From UBA6049 sp965662345 (GTDB taxonomy: Bacteria > Bacteroidota > Bacteroidia > Flavobacteriales_G > Salibacteraceae), in assembly GCA_965662345.1 (NCBI GenBank), contig CBFIHE010000023.1, positions 1 through 35,806 of the forward strand: 35,806 nt of DNA, in the 5' to 3' direction. A model generated the notes under the pieces. The model did not search any database, had not been told where the DNA came from, and saw nothing but the letters and a program-made list of their open reading frames with translations. Shown here piece after piece: positions 15,988-25,298 of the stretch. Within the stretch, counting starts at the first letter, position 1. Each line of letters starts with the position of its first letter. Made by a program: the position numbers and the translations under genes.

Positions 15988-16834
15988 CGCGTATGCGGTG
16001 TTTAAATGTAACGCGAATGTTCTTACCGTAGATATCCTCATTAAAATCAAAGATATTCACTTCCACTCGCACTTGGTCATCCTTATTAACAGTAGGGTTA
16101 AGTCCAATATTCAACATTCCATGGTAAGGCTTCCCTTTCACTTCACAATCTACAGCATAAACACCTGATCCAGGAATGAGCTTATTATGCGAAGTAACAT
16201 CTAAATTTGCTGTGGGAAACCCAATGCTTCTACCCAAACGCTTCCCATGCATTACAGTACCCGTTAGCGTGTAATCATAACTTAAATAAGTAGATGCAGT
16301 GCCTAAATCACCACCTAATAAAGCGTTTCGGATTTTCGTGCTAGAAACATTAACATGGTCTACATCCAAAGCCTGGATTTCTTCTACATCAAATCCGTAG
16401 AGCGGACCGAACTCTTTAAGGTGTTCAAAAGAGCCTTCTCTGTTTCGTCCAAAATGATGATCATATCCAATCACTAATTTTTTCACGTGAAGTGAGTTCA
16501 CCAGTAAATCACGTACAAATTCAAGTGATGTAGTTCTGGAAAACGCTTTTGTGAATGGATGAATAATAAGGTTGTCTAAACCAAAACGCTCCAACAGGAG
16601 TTGTTTCTCAGCTAGAGTAGATAGCATCTTCATAGGCGAATCTGGTTGCAATACACTTCTGGGGTGTGGGTCAAAGGTGAGTAACACGGTTTCTCCGCCA
16701 ACCTCATCGGCCACCTGTTTAAGCCGCTTCAAGATTTTTTGGTGCCCGATATGAACCCCATCAAAAGTTCCAGCTGTTAGAACCACTGGATTTCCAGGAT
16801 TTTCAAAAGCTTTGATGTTTTTAAATATTCGCAC
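15902..16834 (-). CDS. ribF: bifunctional riboflavin kinase/FAD synthetase RibF
   Basis: RibF makes FMN and FAD from riboflavin. Its 310 residues fit the family. The N-terminal nucleotidyltransferase domain has TAGTFDGVHIGH (20-31) and the SSTKIR motif (164-169). The C-terminal kinase domain has GFPTANLD (205-212) and GVYAV...NIGLNPTV (243-249). The start is GTG at 16834; no in-frame ATG lies near. The upstream region to 17003 faces divergent atpD. The last 86 bases also encode the start of the LRR protein. Confidence 0.95.
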   Translation of the reverse strand: MRIFKNIKAFENPGNPVVLTAGTFDGVHIGHQKILKRLKQVADEVGGETVLLTFDPHPRSVLQPDSPMKMLSTLAEKQLLLERFGLDNLIIHPFTKAFSRTTSLEFVRDLLVNSLHVKKLVIGYDHHFGRNREGSFEHLKEFGPLYGFDVEEIQALDVDHVNVSSTKIRNALLGGDLGTASTYLSYDYTLTGTVMHGKRLGRSIGFPTANLDVTSHNKLIPGSGVYAVDCEVKGKPYHGMLNIGLNPTVNKDDQVRVEVNIFDFNEDIYGKNIRVTFKHRIRDEQKFDTVEELRKQLETDRLAALHMLVS

Positions 16835-16951
16835 TTTATAGACTTGCTTTGCAAATGTGGAATATTTACATTGAGTAGCACATCAGTTTATGACCTTCTT
16901 GTCTCACTCAAATAAAAATGAAACAAGGCTTAAATCCTTTCTGAAAAGTGC

Positions 16952-16959
16952 TACTTTTG
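16952..16959 (+). promoter_or_regulatory. -7 box for atpD-atpC
   Basis: TACTTTTG matches TAnnTTTG exactly 44 bases before the atpD ATG. A clear TTG -33 element is not seen at the expected distance. The leader after it is A/T-rich without a Shine-Dalgarno sequence. Confidence 0.45.
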
Positions 16960-17003
16960 CACCAAATTTTAGTAAGGTCTTATAATTCCAAAATTAATTA
17001 GGA

Positions 17004-18506
17004 ATGTCTCAAGCAAAAGGTAAAATCACGCAAGTAATCGGTGCGGTGATTGACGTAAGTTTCGATTCCGATCAGGCGCTTCCAAGCATTTACGATGCCC
17101 TTGTGGTAAAGAAAGAAAACGGACAAGAAATTATTCTTGAGGTACAACAGCACATCGGTGAAGATACTGTACGTACCATAGCCATGGACTCTTCTGATGG
17201 AGTTCAACGCGGAATGGAAGTAATTGGTACAGGGCAAGCAATTGCTATGCCTACAGGAGATGCAGTTAATGGTCGTTTGTTCAATGTTACAGGTGATAAC
17301 ATTGACGGTATGGCACAGGTTTCCAAAGAAAATGGACGCCCAATTCACGCTGATGCGCCTAAGTTTGAAGACCTTTCAACATCTACAGAAGTACTTTTCA
17401 CTGGAATTAAAGTAATTGATTTGATTGAGCCTTACGCCAAAGGTGGTAAGATTGGATTATTTGGTGGTGCTGGTGTTGGTAAAACTGTATTGATTCAGGA
17501 GTTGATTAACAATATTGCCAAAGGATACGATGGTTTCTCTGTATTTGCTGGTGTTGGTGAGCGTACACGCGAGGGTAATGATTTGCTTCGCGAGATGCTT
17601 GAATCAGGCATTATCAAGTATGGTGATGACTTTATGCATTCTATGGAAGAAGGCGGCTGGGACCTTTCAAAGGTAGACCCAGAAAAACTTAAAGATTCTT
17701 CTGCAGCATTCGTATTTGGTCAAATGAACGAACCTCCAGGAGCACGTGCACGTGTTGCTCTTTCTGGTTTGACATTGGCTGAGTATTACCGTGATGGAGC
17801 TGGTGACGGAGCTGGAAAAGACATTCTTTTCTTCGTTGATAACATCTTCCGTTTCACCCAAGCAGGTTCTGAGGTATCTGCACTACTAGGCCGTATGCCT
17901 TCTGCGGTAGGTTACCAGCCAACATTGGCAACAGAAATGGGTGTGATGCAAGAGCGTATTACATCTACAAAAAATGGTTCCATTACATCTGTGCAAGCAG
18001 TATATGTGCCTGCAGATGATTTAACGGATCCTGCCCCTGCAACAACCTTTGCTCACTTAGATGCTACTACAGTACTTTCTCGTAAAATTGCTGAGTTAGG
18101 TATCTACCCTGCGGTTGATCCATTAGATTCAACCTCTCGTATTCTTTCTGAAGAAGTTGTGGGTAAAGAGCACTACAAATGTGCTCAAGACGTAAAAGAG
18201 ATACTTCAGCGTTACAAAGAATTGCAAGATATTATTGCCATCTTAGGTATGGATGAATTGAGCGAAGAGGATAAACTGGTTGTGCATCGTGCAAGACGTG
18301 TTCAACGTTTCCTTTCTCAACCATTCCACGTAGCAGAGCAGTTTACGGGTTTAGCTGGAGTTATGGTTCCTATTGAAGATACCATCAAGGGCTTTAACAT
18401 GATTATGAGCGGTGAGCTTGATAAATACCCAGAAGCAGCATTTAACTTGAAAGGCGACATCAACGATGTAGTTGAGGCTGGAGAGAAAATGTTAGCTCAG
18501 GTTTAA
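17004..18506 (+). CDS. atpD: F1 ATP synthase subunit beta
   Basis: This is the catalytic subunit of the F1 sector. Its 500 residues include the Walker A loop GGAGVGKT (154-161), the catalytic Glu in GERTREGND (186), VFGQMNEPPGARAR, and the DELSEED loop (417-423), so it should be fully active. It is about 30-40 residues longer than the usual bacterial beta, mainly because of an insert around residues 201-233 (DDFMHSMEEGGWD and what follows) ahead of the GQMNEPPG segment, a feature I associate with Bacteroidetes. Only atpC follows; the other F0F1 genes are not in the window. Confidence 0.98.
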   Translation: MSQAKGKITQVIGAVIDVSFDSDQALPSIYDALVVKKENGQEIILEVQQHIGEDTVRTIAMDSSDGVQRGMEVIGTGQAIAMPTGDAVNGRLFNVTGDNIDGMAQVSKENGRPIHADAPKFEDLSTSTEVLFTGIKVIDLIEPYAKGGKIGLFGGAGVGKTVLIQELINNIAKGYDGFSVFAGVGERTREGNDLLREMLESGIIKYGDDFMHSMEEGGWDLSKVDPEKLKDSSAAFVFGQMNEPPGARARVALSGLTLAEYYRDGAGDGAGKDILFFVDNIFRFTQAGSEVSALLGRMPSAVGYQPTLATEMGVMQERITSTKNGSITSVQAVYVPADDLTDPAPATTFAHLDATTVLSRKIAELGIYPAVDPLDSTSRILSEEVVGKEHYKCAQDVKEILQRYKELQDIIAILGMDELSEEDKLVVHRARRVQRFLSQPFHVAEQFTGLAGVMVPIEDTIKGFNMIMSGELDKYPEAAFNLKGDINDVVEAGEKMLAQV

Positions 18507-18517
18507 TTGATTGAAAC

Positions 18518-18805
18518 ATGATTCTTGAAGTATTAACACCGGGAAAACTACTTTACAACGGCAATGTGGAACACGTTCAAATGCCAGGGTTAAACGGTTC
18601 ATTTGGTGTCTTGGAAAATCACGCTCCGCTTATTTCAGCTCTTAAAGCTGGAAGGGTTTCCGTTAAGCAAGCAGATAAGCAAGACAGTCAAGTACAACAT
18701 GGTTCTTTCTTTGAAGACATTGCTAAATCCAAAGATTTCGACTTTGAGATTACAGGTGGTGTTGCAGAAATAAATAACAACAAAATCATCATCCTTGCAG
18801 AGTAA
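18518..18805 (+). CDS. atpC: F1 ATP synthase subunit epsilon, short form
   Basis: This 95-residue protein consists only of the N-terminal beta-sandwich (ILEVLTPGKLLYNGNVEHVQMPGLNGSFGVL, split around the conserved PG and GxFGVLxNHAP). It lacks the C-terminal two-helix region that inhibits ATP hydrolysis in E. coli (139 residues). It follows atpD by 11 bases and is closed by the terminator at 18831. The short form is common in Bacteroidetes. Confidence 0.93.
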   Translation: MILEVLTPGKLLYNGNVEHVQMPGLNGSFGVLENHAPLISALKAGRVSVKQADKQDSQVQHGSFFEDIAKSKDFDFEITGGVAEINNNKIIILAE

Positions 18806-18830
18806 GGTTTGAAATAGATTTTAATACAGA

Positions 18831-18854
18831 AGCCTCGCATTGCGGGGCTTTTTT
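18831..18854 (+). terminator. intrinsic terminator after atpC
   Basis: AGCCTCGC (18831-18838) pairs with GCGGGGCT (18842-18849) around loop ATT, with one T-G wobble pair, followed by a T run to 18854. Confidence 0.85.
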
Positions 18855-18884
18855 GTTTTCATAGATTAGCATCATCTTTGAATC

Positions 18885-19838
18885 ATGTCCATTATATCAA
18901 ACGATATAGAGCACGCTATTGAACTCCTCACGCGAGATGAACTTGTGGCAATTCCAACAGAAACGGTTTATGGTCTTGCTGGGAACGCGCTGAGCACAAA
19001 TGCTGTTGTCAAGATTTTTCAAACGAAGAACAGACCAAGCTTTGACCCTCTAATCGTCCACACTTCCTCATTAGCTGAAGCATCAAAGTTTGCGGATGTT
19101 TCGAGCGCAAGGATTCAAAAGTTAGCAAATGCACTCAGTCCTGGGCCGATTACTTTCATCCTTCCGAAAAAGAATAATATTTCTGACTTAGTAACATCAG
19201 GGCATGATACTGTAGGTATTCGGATTCCTAATCATCCATTGACCTTCGAACTGCTCTCGAAACTACCTTTCCCCGTAGCCGCGCCAAGTGCCAATCCATT
19301 CGGGTTTACTAGCCCAACCACCGCCAATCATGTAAATGACCAACTTGGCGAAAAACTATCGCTGATTTTGGATGGTGGACCGTCATCCGTAGGATTGGAA
19401 AGCACTATTGTAAAAGATACCAAAAAAGGTATTCTAGTTCTTCGCCTTGGAGGTATTTCCATTGAAACCGTAGAAGAGGTTTTGGGAGAAAAGGTAGTAT
19501 CAGTCAAAACCTCATCCAGTAATCCTACAGCACCAGGGATGTTGAGCAGTCACTATAACCCTGGCACACCTGTGCTACTGGGAAACATAGAGGAAAACTA
19601 CAAATTCCATAAAGGCAAACGCATTGCCGCAATCGCCTTTCAACAACTACCTTCACTTCATTTTACTTCTGTTGAAATACTTAGTCCAAATGGAAACCTG
19701 AATGAAGCAGCATCCAACTTGTTTAAAGCGCTTCGAAATCTCGGAAAAACTGGTGCAGATATCATCTTAGCGGAACCTGTACCCGATAAGGGATTGGGGA
19801 AAGCAATTAATGATAGATTGCAACGCGCTTCTGTCTAA
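18885..19838 (+). CDS. tsaC: L-threonylcarbamoyladenylate synthase, Sua5 type
   Basis: The enzyme makes threonylcarbamoyl-AMP from threonine, bicarbonate and ATP for the t6A modification at position 37 of ANN-decoding tRNAs. The YrdC domain fills about residues 8-195 with IPTETVYGLAG (22-32), RPSFDPLIVH, and AAPSANPFG with SPTTANHV. The C-terminal Sua5 domain follows a linker with PGMLSSHYNP at about 218-227. The 317-residue two-domain form is Sua5/YwlC-like rather than the short E. coli TsaC. It follows the atpC terminator by 30 bases as a separate unit. Confidence 0.93.
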   Translation: MSIISNDIEHAIELLTRDELVAIPTETVYGLAGNALSTNAVVKIFQTKNRPSFDPLIVHTSSLAEASKFADVSSARIQKLANALSPGPITFILPKKNNISDLVTSGHDTVGIRIPNHPLTFELLSKLPFPVAAPSANPFGFTSPTTANHVNDQLGEKLSLILDGGPSSVGLESTIVKDTKKGILVLRLGGISIETVEEVLGEKVVSVKTSSSNPTAPGMLSSHYNPGTPVLLGNIEENYKFHKGKRIAAIAFQQLPSLHFTSVEILSPNGNLNEAASNLFKALRNLGKTGADIILAEPVPDKGLGKAINDRLQRASV

Positions 19839-20014
19839 ATACTATTGTAACTAGCTTACCTCAAGGTTAACAACTTCATGAACATAGGTAACAATCAGTA
19901 AAATTACATCACTTTCATTTCAAATGGGAGTCAATGGAATTAAAGTACATATAAACCTCGTTTTACACGTCTTATAGATTATGAAGAGATTTTTGTATTC
20001 AAAATTTCTTTCAT

Positions 20015-23000
20015 ATGAAACACATATTTTATACAGTTTTACTGGGATTTGCAGCCCTTACTACAAATGCTCAAAGCGCAATTACTGTGCGCATAAATGC
20101 TAGTACCGATGATGCCGAAGAAGCGGTTGGAAATGGTGCTATGTATGATACTAGCTCAGACCTTGAAATGAGCTTTGACGACTTTGTTTCGGATGATCAA
20201 CTCATTGGATTGCGATTTACAAACGTATCTGTACCAACTGGTGCTACTGTAACCAGAGCATACATTCAGTTCCAAACGGATGAAGACAAAATGAATAATC
20301 CTTGTCAATTGTATGTTTTTGCAGAAAACAACGCAAACCCAGTCACATATTCAACAACAAGCTTTGATATTTCAGCGAGAACTTACTTCAATGACTCTGT
20401 GATGTGGTCTCCGGGTTTATGGCCTTCAAGTAGTATTGGAACTCAAGGGTATGCTCAACGCACTTCAGATATATCAACGCTAGTTGATTCTATTATGAAT
20501 CAATCTGGATGGGTAAATGGCAATTCAATGGCATTTAAAATTCAAGGGACAGGAACAAGAACTGCTGAGTCCTTTGACGGTAGTTCATCTGGTGCACCAA
20601 TGCTTGTTATTGAGTATACCATGAACCCTAACAACTTCTTACTTCAAGTAATGCATGCTTCAGATTTAGAGGGTGGAGTTAGTGCTATTGAAGATGCTCC
20701 TGCTTTTGCTTCAATTGTGGATCGTTTAGAAGATGAGTTCCAGAATACTGTAGTAATCTCTTCTGGAGACAACTACATTCCAGGTCCTTTCTTAAGCGCT
20801 GCAAATGAAGATGCAGTTGAAGATTCTCTAAGAGCAATTTTATCCGACTTCTACGGAACTCCTTTAAACAACTTAGGTACTGAAGGTGGTAGAGTAGATA
20901 TTTCCATAATGAATGTTATTGGCTTCAACGCTTCTGCACTTGGTAATCACGAATTTGACTTAGGAGAAGGCACAGTTGCAGATGTAGCGTTTGCAACAGG
21001 AAGTTCAAGTAATTTAACTTGGATGGGAACTCAATTCCCTTACTTAGGAGCAAACCTAGATTTTTCTGCAAGCTCACTCAATAGCCGTTACACGGATGCA
21101 GTTATGCTTTCTTCGGCATTTGAAACGGATGTTTTGAACCCAGGTTCTGCTAGTTCTACAAGCAAAATTGCTCCAGCTACTATCATTGAAGTTGGTGGCG
21201 ACTCAGTTGGTGTAGTAGGTGCAACAACACAATTGCTAGCTACAATTTCATCTCCTGGTGGAGTAACGGTTAAAGGTAACCCAACAGGAAGCGACATGGC
21301 ACAATTAGCCACAGTACTTCAGCCTTACATTGATTCATTAACAAACAAAGGCGTTGATAAAATAATCTTAGCATCTCACTTGCAGCAGTTCTCTCTTGAG
21401 CAACAGTTAGCAGGTTTACTAACCGGTGTAGATATAATTCTAGCTGGGGGTTCAGATTTTAGGTTAGCAGATAATACAGACATCCTTCGCCCGGGCCATA
21501 CCGCAGATGGAAACTATCCATTTGTTACCACAGATGCTTTGGGTGATTCAGTACTTGTTGTAAGCACAGATGGAGAGTATAGTTACGTAGGCCGTTTAGT
21601 GGTTGAATTTGATCAAAACGGAAAAGTGATACCATCTACTGTGAATGAAATCATCTCTGGAGCATATGCTACAATTCCTGAGGTTGTTGATGGAATTTAC
21701 GGTAACGATGATCCTTACGTGCATGGTTCTAAAGGCTACTTCGTTAATCGCCTCACAGGTTCAGTAATAGATGTAATTGTAGCAAAAGATGGAAACGCGT
21801 TTGGTAAAACAAACTTCTTCCTTGAAGGAAGAAGAAGCGCTGTTAGAACAGAAGAAACCAACATGGGTAATATTTCTGCTGATGCCAATCTTTGGATGGC
21901 TCGCCAAGTTGATCCTTCTGTTGCTGTTTCCTTGAAAAACGGTGGTGGTATTCGCGCAGAAATTGGTGAAATAGATTTTCAAACTGGAACACTCTTACCA
22001 CCTCAAGCAAATCCTGTGGCAGGAAGAGATTCTTTAGAAGTATCACAACTCAACATTGAAAATACCCTAAGATTTGACAACAACCTCAGAATTGTGGAAA
22101 CAACACCAGCCGGACTTAAAGCACTTCTAGAACATGGCATTAGCGATTGGGATGGTGTTTCAACACAAGGAAAAATGCCTCAAGTAGGTGGTGTTCGCTT
22201 CAGTTTTGATCCTACACAAACAGCTGGAAACAGAATTGTGAACATGGCGCTTATTGATGATATGGGTGTTACCATTGATTCAGTAATTGTTAATGGAAGT
22301 GTAAATGGTGATGCAACCCGCGCGATTAAGGTGGTTTCTCTAAACTTCTTAGTTGATAATGATGGCGATGGCTATCCATTCTCTACAGAAACAACAAATA
22401 CGGTAGCTCTTGATTCAACAAATCTTCCTACTACTGGATCTGCAAACTTCTCAGAAGTTGGAGGCGAGCAAGATGCATTAGCTGAATACCTAGCCTCAGA
22501 ATTTACAACGAAACCATACAATGAAGCAGAAACACCGGCTGATAGAGATTTAAGAATTCAGATTTTAAGTATTCGTACTGATAGTGTTTTTGAAGCAGGT
22601 ATTGCACCTGATGGCACTATTTCTGGAATTGATTGTGCAAATGCAACGGCTAACCCTGCAACTGCACAAACCAATACAGCTTATACAGGAACGATTACCA
22701 TTGACTATTCCGGTGGAAATGGTTTCAACTACGATGCGCAATCTGTAACGTCTACTGGTGTTACTGGCCTAATAGCAGATTTACCTGCTGGTACATTCAT
22801 GAATGGAAATGGTACGGTAACTTACAATGTTACTGGAACAGCTGCAAGTGCAGGAACAGCTTCTTTTGCTATCAACCTTGGCACACAGTCGTGCAGCATC
22901 ACACTTAATGTTGAAGACCCAGCTTCAATAAATGAAAATGGTCTAGGATACGTATCAATATATCCTAATCCTGCTAAAAGCAAGCTCTTTATTCAAACTG

Positions 23001-23179
23001 AAAATATCGAATTACAAGAGATCGTAATTTTCAACATGAAGGGGCAAATGCAATATCAGTCTTCTAACATGAATTCATTGAATGAAGTTGACTTGAGCGC
23101 ATTTACTTCAGGGATGTACATTATTCAATTAACAACATCTCATGGAGTTCAAACCTCTACTATACAGGTAGCTAAGTAA
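20015..23179 (+). CDS. T9SS-exported 5'-nucleotidase-like metallophosphoesterase
   Basis: This 1054-residue protein has a signal peptide (cut near Ala19). A beta-sandwich domain of the DNRLRE/CBM96-like type lies at about 22-200. A calcineurin-like metallophosphatase domain at about 205-540 has ASDLEGG (Asp217), SSGDNYIPGPFL, LGNHEFDLG (Asn311-His312) and SHLQQ. A 5'-nucleotidase C-terminal domain at about 570-800 has LKNGGGIRAEIG. An Ig-like region follows at about 870-965, and the C-terminal T9SS type A sorting domain (YPNPAKSKLFI...GMYIIQL) covers about 980-1054. It is probably a cell-surface or secreted enzyme that takes phosphate from nucleotides or organophosphates. DLEGG replaces the usual D-x-H and GGSD (478-481) replaces GGHxH, variants I recall from a related marine subfamily. 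Confidence 0.85.
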   Translation: MKHIFYTVLLGFAALTTNAQSAITVRINASTDDAEEAVGNGAMYDTSSDLEMSFDDFVSDDQLIGLRFTNVSVPTGATVTRAYIQFQTDEDKMNNPCQLYVFAENNANPVTYSTTSFDISARTYFNDSVMWSPGLWPSSSIGTQGYAQRTSDISTLVDSIMNQSGWVNGNSMAFKIQGTGTRTAESFDGSSSGAPMLVIEYTMNPNNFLLQVMHASDLEGGVSAIEDAPAFASIVDRLEDEFQNTVVISSGDNYIPGPFLSAANEDAVEDSLRAILSDFYGTPLNNLGTEGGRVDISIMNVIGFNASALGNHEFDLGEGTVADVAFATGSSSNLTWMGTQFPYLGANLDFSASSLNSRYTDAVMLSSAFETDVLNPGSASSTSKIAPATIIEVGGDSVGVVGATTQLLATISSPGGVTVKGNPTGSDMAQLATVLQPYIDSLTNKGVDKIILASHLQQFSLEQQLAGLLTGVDIILAGGSDFRLADNTDILRPGHTADGNYPFVTTDALGDSVLVVSTDGEYSYVGRLVVEFDQNGKVIPSTVNEIISGAYATIPEVVDGIYGNDDPYVHGSKGYFVNRLTGSVIDVIVAKDGNAFGKTNFFLEGRRSAVRTEETNMGNISADANLWMARQVDPSVAVSLKNGGGIRAEIGEIDFQTGTLLPPQANPVAGRDSLEVSQLNIENTLRFDNNLRIVETTPAGLKALLEHGISDWDGVSTQGKMPQVGGVRFSFDPTQTAGNRIVNMALIDDMGVTIDSVIVNGSVNGDATRAIKVVSLNFLVDNDGDGYPFSTETTNTVALDSTNLPTTGSANFSEVGGEQDALAEYLASEFTTKPYNEAETPADRDLRIQILSIRTDSVFEAGIAPDGTISGIDCANATANPATAQTNTAYTGTITIDYSGGNGFNYDAQSVTSTGVTGLIADLPAGTFMNGNGTVTYNVTGTAASAGTASFAINLGTQSCSITLNVEDPASINENGLGYVSIYPNPAKSKLFIQTENIELQEIVIFNMKGQMQYQSSNMNSLNEVDLSAFTSGMYIIQLTTSHGVQTSTIQVAK

Positions 23180-23201
23180 TCCATATTCAACCCTAAAACG
23201 C

Positions 23202-23233
23202 AAAAAGGCGAGTCTTCCAGACTCGCCTTTTTT
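23202..23233. terminator. bidirectional intrinsic terminator
   Basis: GGCGAGTCT (23207-23215) and AGACTCGCC (23219-23227) form a perfect 9-bp stem with loop TCC, flanked by five A and a T run. It separates the convergent nucleotidase and antiporter genes. Confidence 0.88.
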
Positions 23234-23239
23234 ACTTTT

Positions 23240-24502
23240 CTATTTAGAAGAACCAGGTACCAGCTTCTCAATGGTTAATCCTTGAACAAGAATAGTAAAG
23301 ATGACTACACCATAAGTTAAAATGAGCAAGAAGTGCTTTCCAGGGAATTCTGGTAGTGAAAGGGCTAAGGCTATAGAAAGTCCACCTTTTAATCCACCCC
23401 AAGTCAAAATAGGAATTGTTCGTTTTTCAAAAGATCTAAACATTGCGAGTACACTTATTGGAATGGCAACCCCAATAAATCTCGCAAGCACCGCAATAAG
23501 AATAGTTACTAGAACAGCAGTGATGTAGTGAAACTCAAAATACTCACTGATGACGATAATCTCAAGTCCTACAAGAATGAAAAGAATGGCATTTAAAGTT
23601 TCATCAATGAGATGCCAAAACTTGTAAACGTACTGCCCCATGAAGTTGGCCTGATCTCCTACTCTTCCTTCTTTTCCTAAGAAAAGCCCTAAGATTACCA
23701 CCGCTATAGGACCAGAAAGGTGAAGATGGGTAGCCGTAACAGCTGCCAGAAGAACCCCTGATAGAGTAACCAGCGCCTCTATTTGCACATGTTCATTATC
23801 TATCCAATCCAATAACTTTAATCCTAGATAGCCCATGATTAGACCAAGCATGGCACCACCAAACACCTCTTGCCCAAAAAGAATAGAAACCGATTCCACA
23901 CTTGCAGACTCCACCCCCGTGGCTTCAATTTTAAGTAAGGTTAAGAATACAACTACACCTATACCATCATTGAACAAGCTCTCACCTGCTATCTTGGTCT
24001 CCAAGTTCTTAGAAAGGCCTGTTTCTTTAACTATTGCTAGAACAGCTATGGGATCTGTGGGTGCTATAAGCGAACCAAAAAGCAAACAGTGGATATATTC
24101 TATCTCCATATCTGCTAAACCAAGCACCTCTATTTGGGTAAGCAGGTAAGCTCCTGTACCTACTAAAAAAGTAGATACAACTACACCGAAGCTAGCAAGC
24201 AGTAAAATGGGCCATTTCTCTTCAAAAAGCTTATTTACATCTACGGTAATTGCTCCAGCAAAAAGTAGAAAAGGAAGCATTACATTGAGTAAAACTTCTC
24301 CAAAATCAAAACCCTCTGTAACATGTATTGCCAAATCATGAACTGATGGAAACAATGTTCCTATTCCAAGCACCACCAAAGACAGTAATAATGCCATGGT
24401 CATTAAACCTATGGTACCCGGAAGTTTAAGCACGCGCATATTGAACATTGAAAAAACAGAGGCCAACACCAACAAAATTGTTGTGAGTTCAATAGCATTC
24501 AT
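23240..24502 (-). CDS. Na+/H+ antiporter, CPA1/NhaP family
   Basis: This 420-residue inner membrane protein has about twelve to thirteen helices. It carries the CPA1 motifs LIAPTDPIAVLAI (near 145-157) and AGESLFNDGIGVV (near 172-184), which contain the ion-binding Asp residues. It exchanges cytoplasmic Na+ (or K+) for protons and helps pH and salt balance, which suits a marine organism. No C-terminal cytoplasmic regulatory domain is present. It lies 11 bases after the MazG-like gene and is the last gene of the minus-strand group rsgA-dtd-mazG-like-antiporter. Confidence 0.9.
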   Translation of the reverse strand: MNAIELTTILLVLASVFSMFNMRVLKLPGTIGLMTMALLLSLVVLGIGTLFPSVHDLAIHVTEGFDFGEVLLNVMLPFLLFAGAITVDVNKLFEEKWPILLLASFGVVVSTFLVGTGAYLLTQIEVLGLADMEIEYIHCLLFGSLIAPTDPIAVLAIVKETGLSKNLETKIAGESLFNDGIGVVVFLTLLKIEATGVESASVESVSILFGQEVFGGAMLGLIMGYLGLKLLDWIDNEHVQIEALVTLSGVLLAAVTATHLHLSGPIAVVILGLFLGKEGRVGDQANFMGQYVYKFWHLIDETLNAILFILVGLEIIVISEYFEFHYITAVLVTILIAVLARFIGVAIPISVLAMFRSFEKRTIPILTWGGLKGGLSIALALSLPEFPGKHFLLILTYGVVIFTILVQGLTIEKLVPGSSK

Positions 24503-24513
24503 AGTTAACTGGG

Positions 24514-24843
24514 TTATTTGAGTTTCTTATTGTTTTTGTGCCTGTCCGCATCGCGCTGCGTTTTCAGGCGCATCTTGTTCTGAAAGGCTTCTTCCAAATT
24601 TACACCTGTTTGATTAGCCAAACAAATTGCAACGAAAATTACATCTGCCAATTCCTCTCCTAAGTCTTTTGACTTGTCAGACTCCTTTTCACTTTGCTCT
24701 CCATACCTTCTGGCAATGATTCTTGCTACTTCGCCCACTTCTTCAGTAAGTTGAGCCATATTCGTGAGTTCGTTAAAGTACCTAACTCCAACCGTTTTAA
24801 TCCAATCATCTACTTGCTTTTGAATTTCATCAAATCCAGCCAT
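24514..24843 (-). CDS. MazG-like nucleotide pyrophosphohydrolase
   Basis: This 109-residue all-alpha NTP pyrophosphatase has the family's divalent-metal motif: EEVGEVARII near residues 34-43 and EELADVIFV near 63-71 (EExxE...ExxD). Small MazG-like enzymes hydrolyse (d)NTPs to NMP and PPi as house cleaning. The C-terminus is basic (RDADRHKNNKKLK). Its ATG overlaps the stop of dtd by one base (TAATG), so the two are coupled. The exact nucleotide is not predictable. Confidence 0.85.
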   Translation of the reverse strand: MAGFDEIQKQVDDWIKTVGVRYFNELTNMAQLTEEVGEVARIIARRYGEQSEKESDKSKDLGEELADVIFVAICLANQTGVNLEEAFQNKMRLKTQRDADRHKNNKKLK

Positions 24844-25295
24844 TATTCTTTGTTTTTAGTGTCTACAATTAGAGTTACAGGACCATCATTCACCAGAGAT
24901 ACTTCCATATGTGCACCAAAAATGCCTTGTTCTATTTCCTTGTTTAGTCGCTTCCCGAGCTCCTTGCAAAAGTAATGGTACATCGGTTCGGCTACTTCTG
25001 GTTTCGCTGCTCTTATAAAACTAGGCCTAGTACCCTTTTTAGTTTTAGCATGCAGGGTGAACTGGCTAATAACTAATGCTCCGCCATTAACTTCTTTAAG
25101 TGAGAGGTTCATTAATCCTTTATCATCTGAGAATATGCGAAGCTTAGCAATCTTATCTGCCAACCAAAGGGCATCATATGAAGTATCATCACCCTCTACA
25201 CCCAACAATATCAAAAAACCCATTTCTATGCTTCCTGTAACCGATTGATTTACGGTTACACTAGCCTCAGTCACTCGTTGAATTACGGCTCTCAT
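24843..25295 (-). CDS. dtd: D-aminoacyl-tRNA deacylase
   Basis: Dtd removes D-amino acids (and glycine from tRNA-Ala) mischarged on tRNA. The 150-residue protein has MRAVIQRVTEASV at the N-terminus, the active-site SQFTLHA, where most have SQFTLYA or SQFTLFA, and the cross-subunit NDGPVT near the C-terminus. It follows rsgA by 3 bases and overlaps the MazG-like gene by one base. Confidence 0.95.
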   Translation of the reverse strand: MRAVIQRVTEASVTVNQSVTGSIEMGFLILLGVEGDDTSYDALWLADKIAKLRIFSDDKGLMNLSLKEVNGGALVISQFTLHAKTKKGTRPSFIRAAKPEVAEPMYHYFCKELGKRLNKEIEQGIFGAHMEVSLVNDGPVTLIVDTKNKE

Positions 25296-25298
25296 GGT

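Noticed and set aside
15988..16050. Longer N-terminus of the LRR protein from TTG 16050.
   Set aside because: It would add residues before the signal peptide and lengthen the overlap with ribF; ATG 15987 or TTG 15945 is more plausible.
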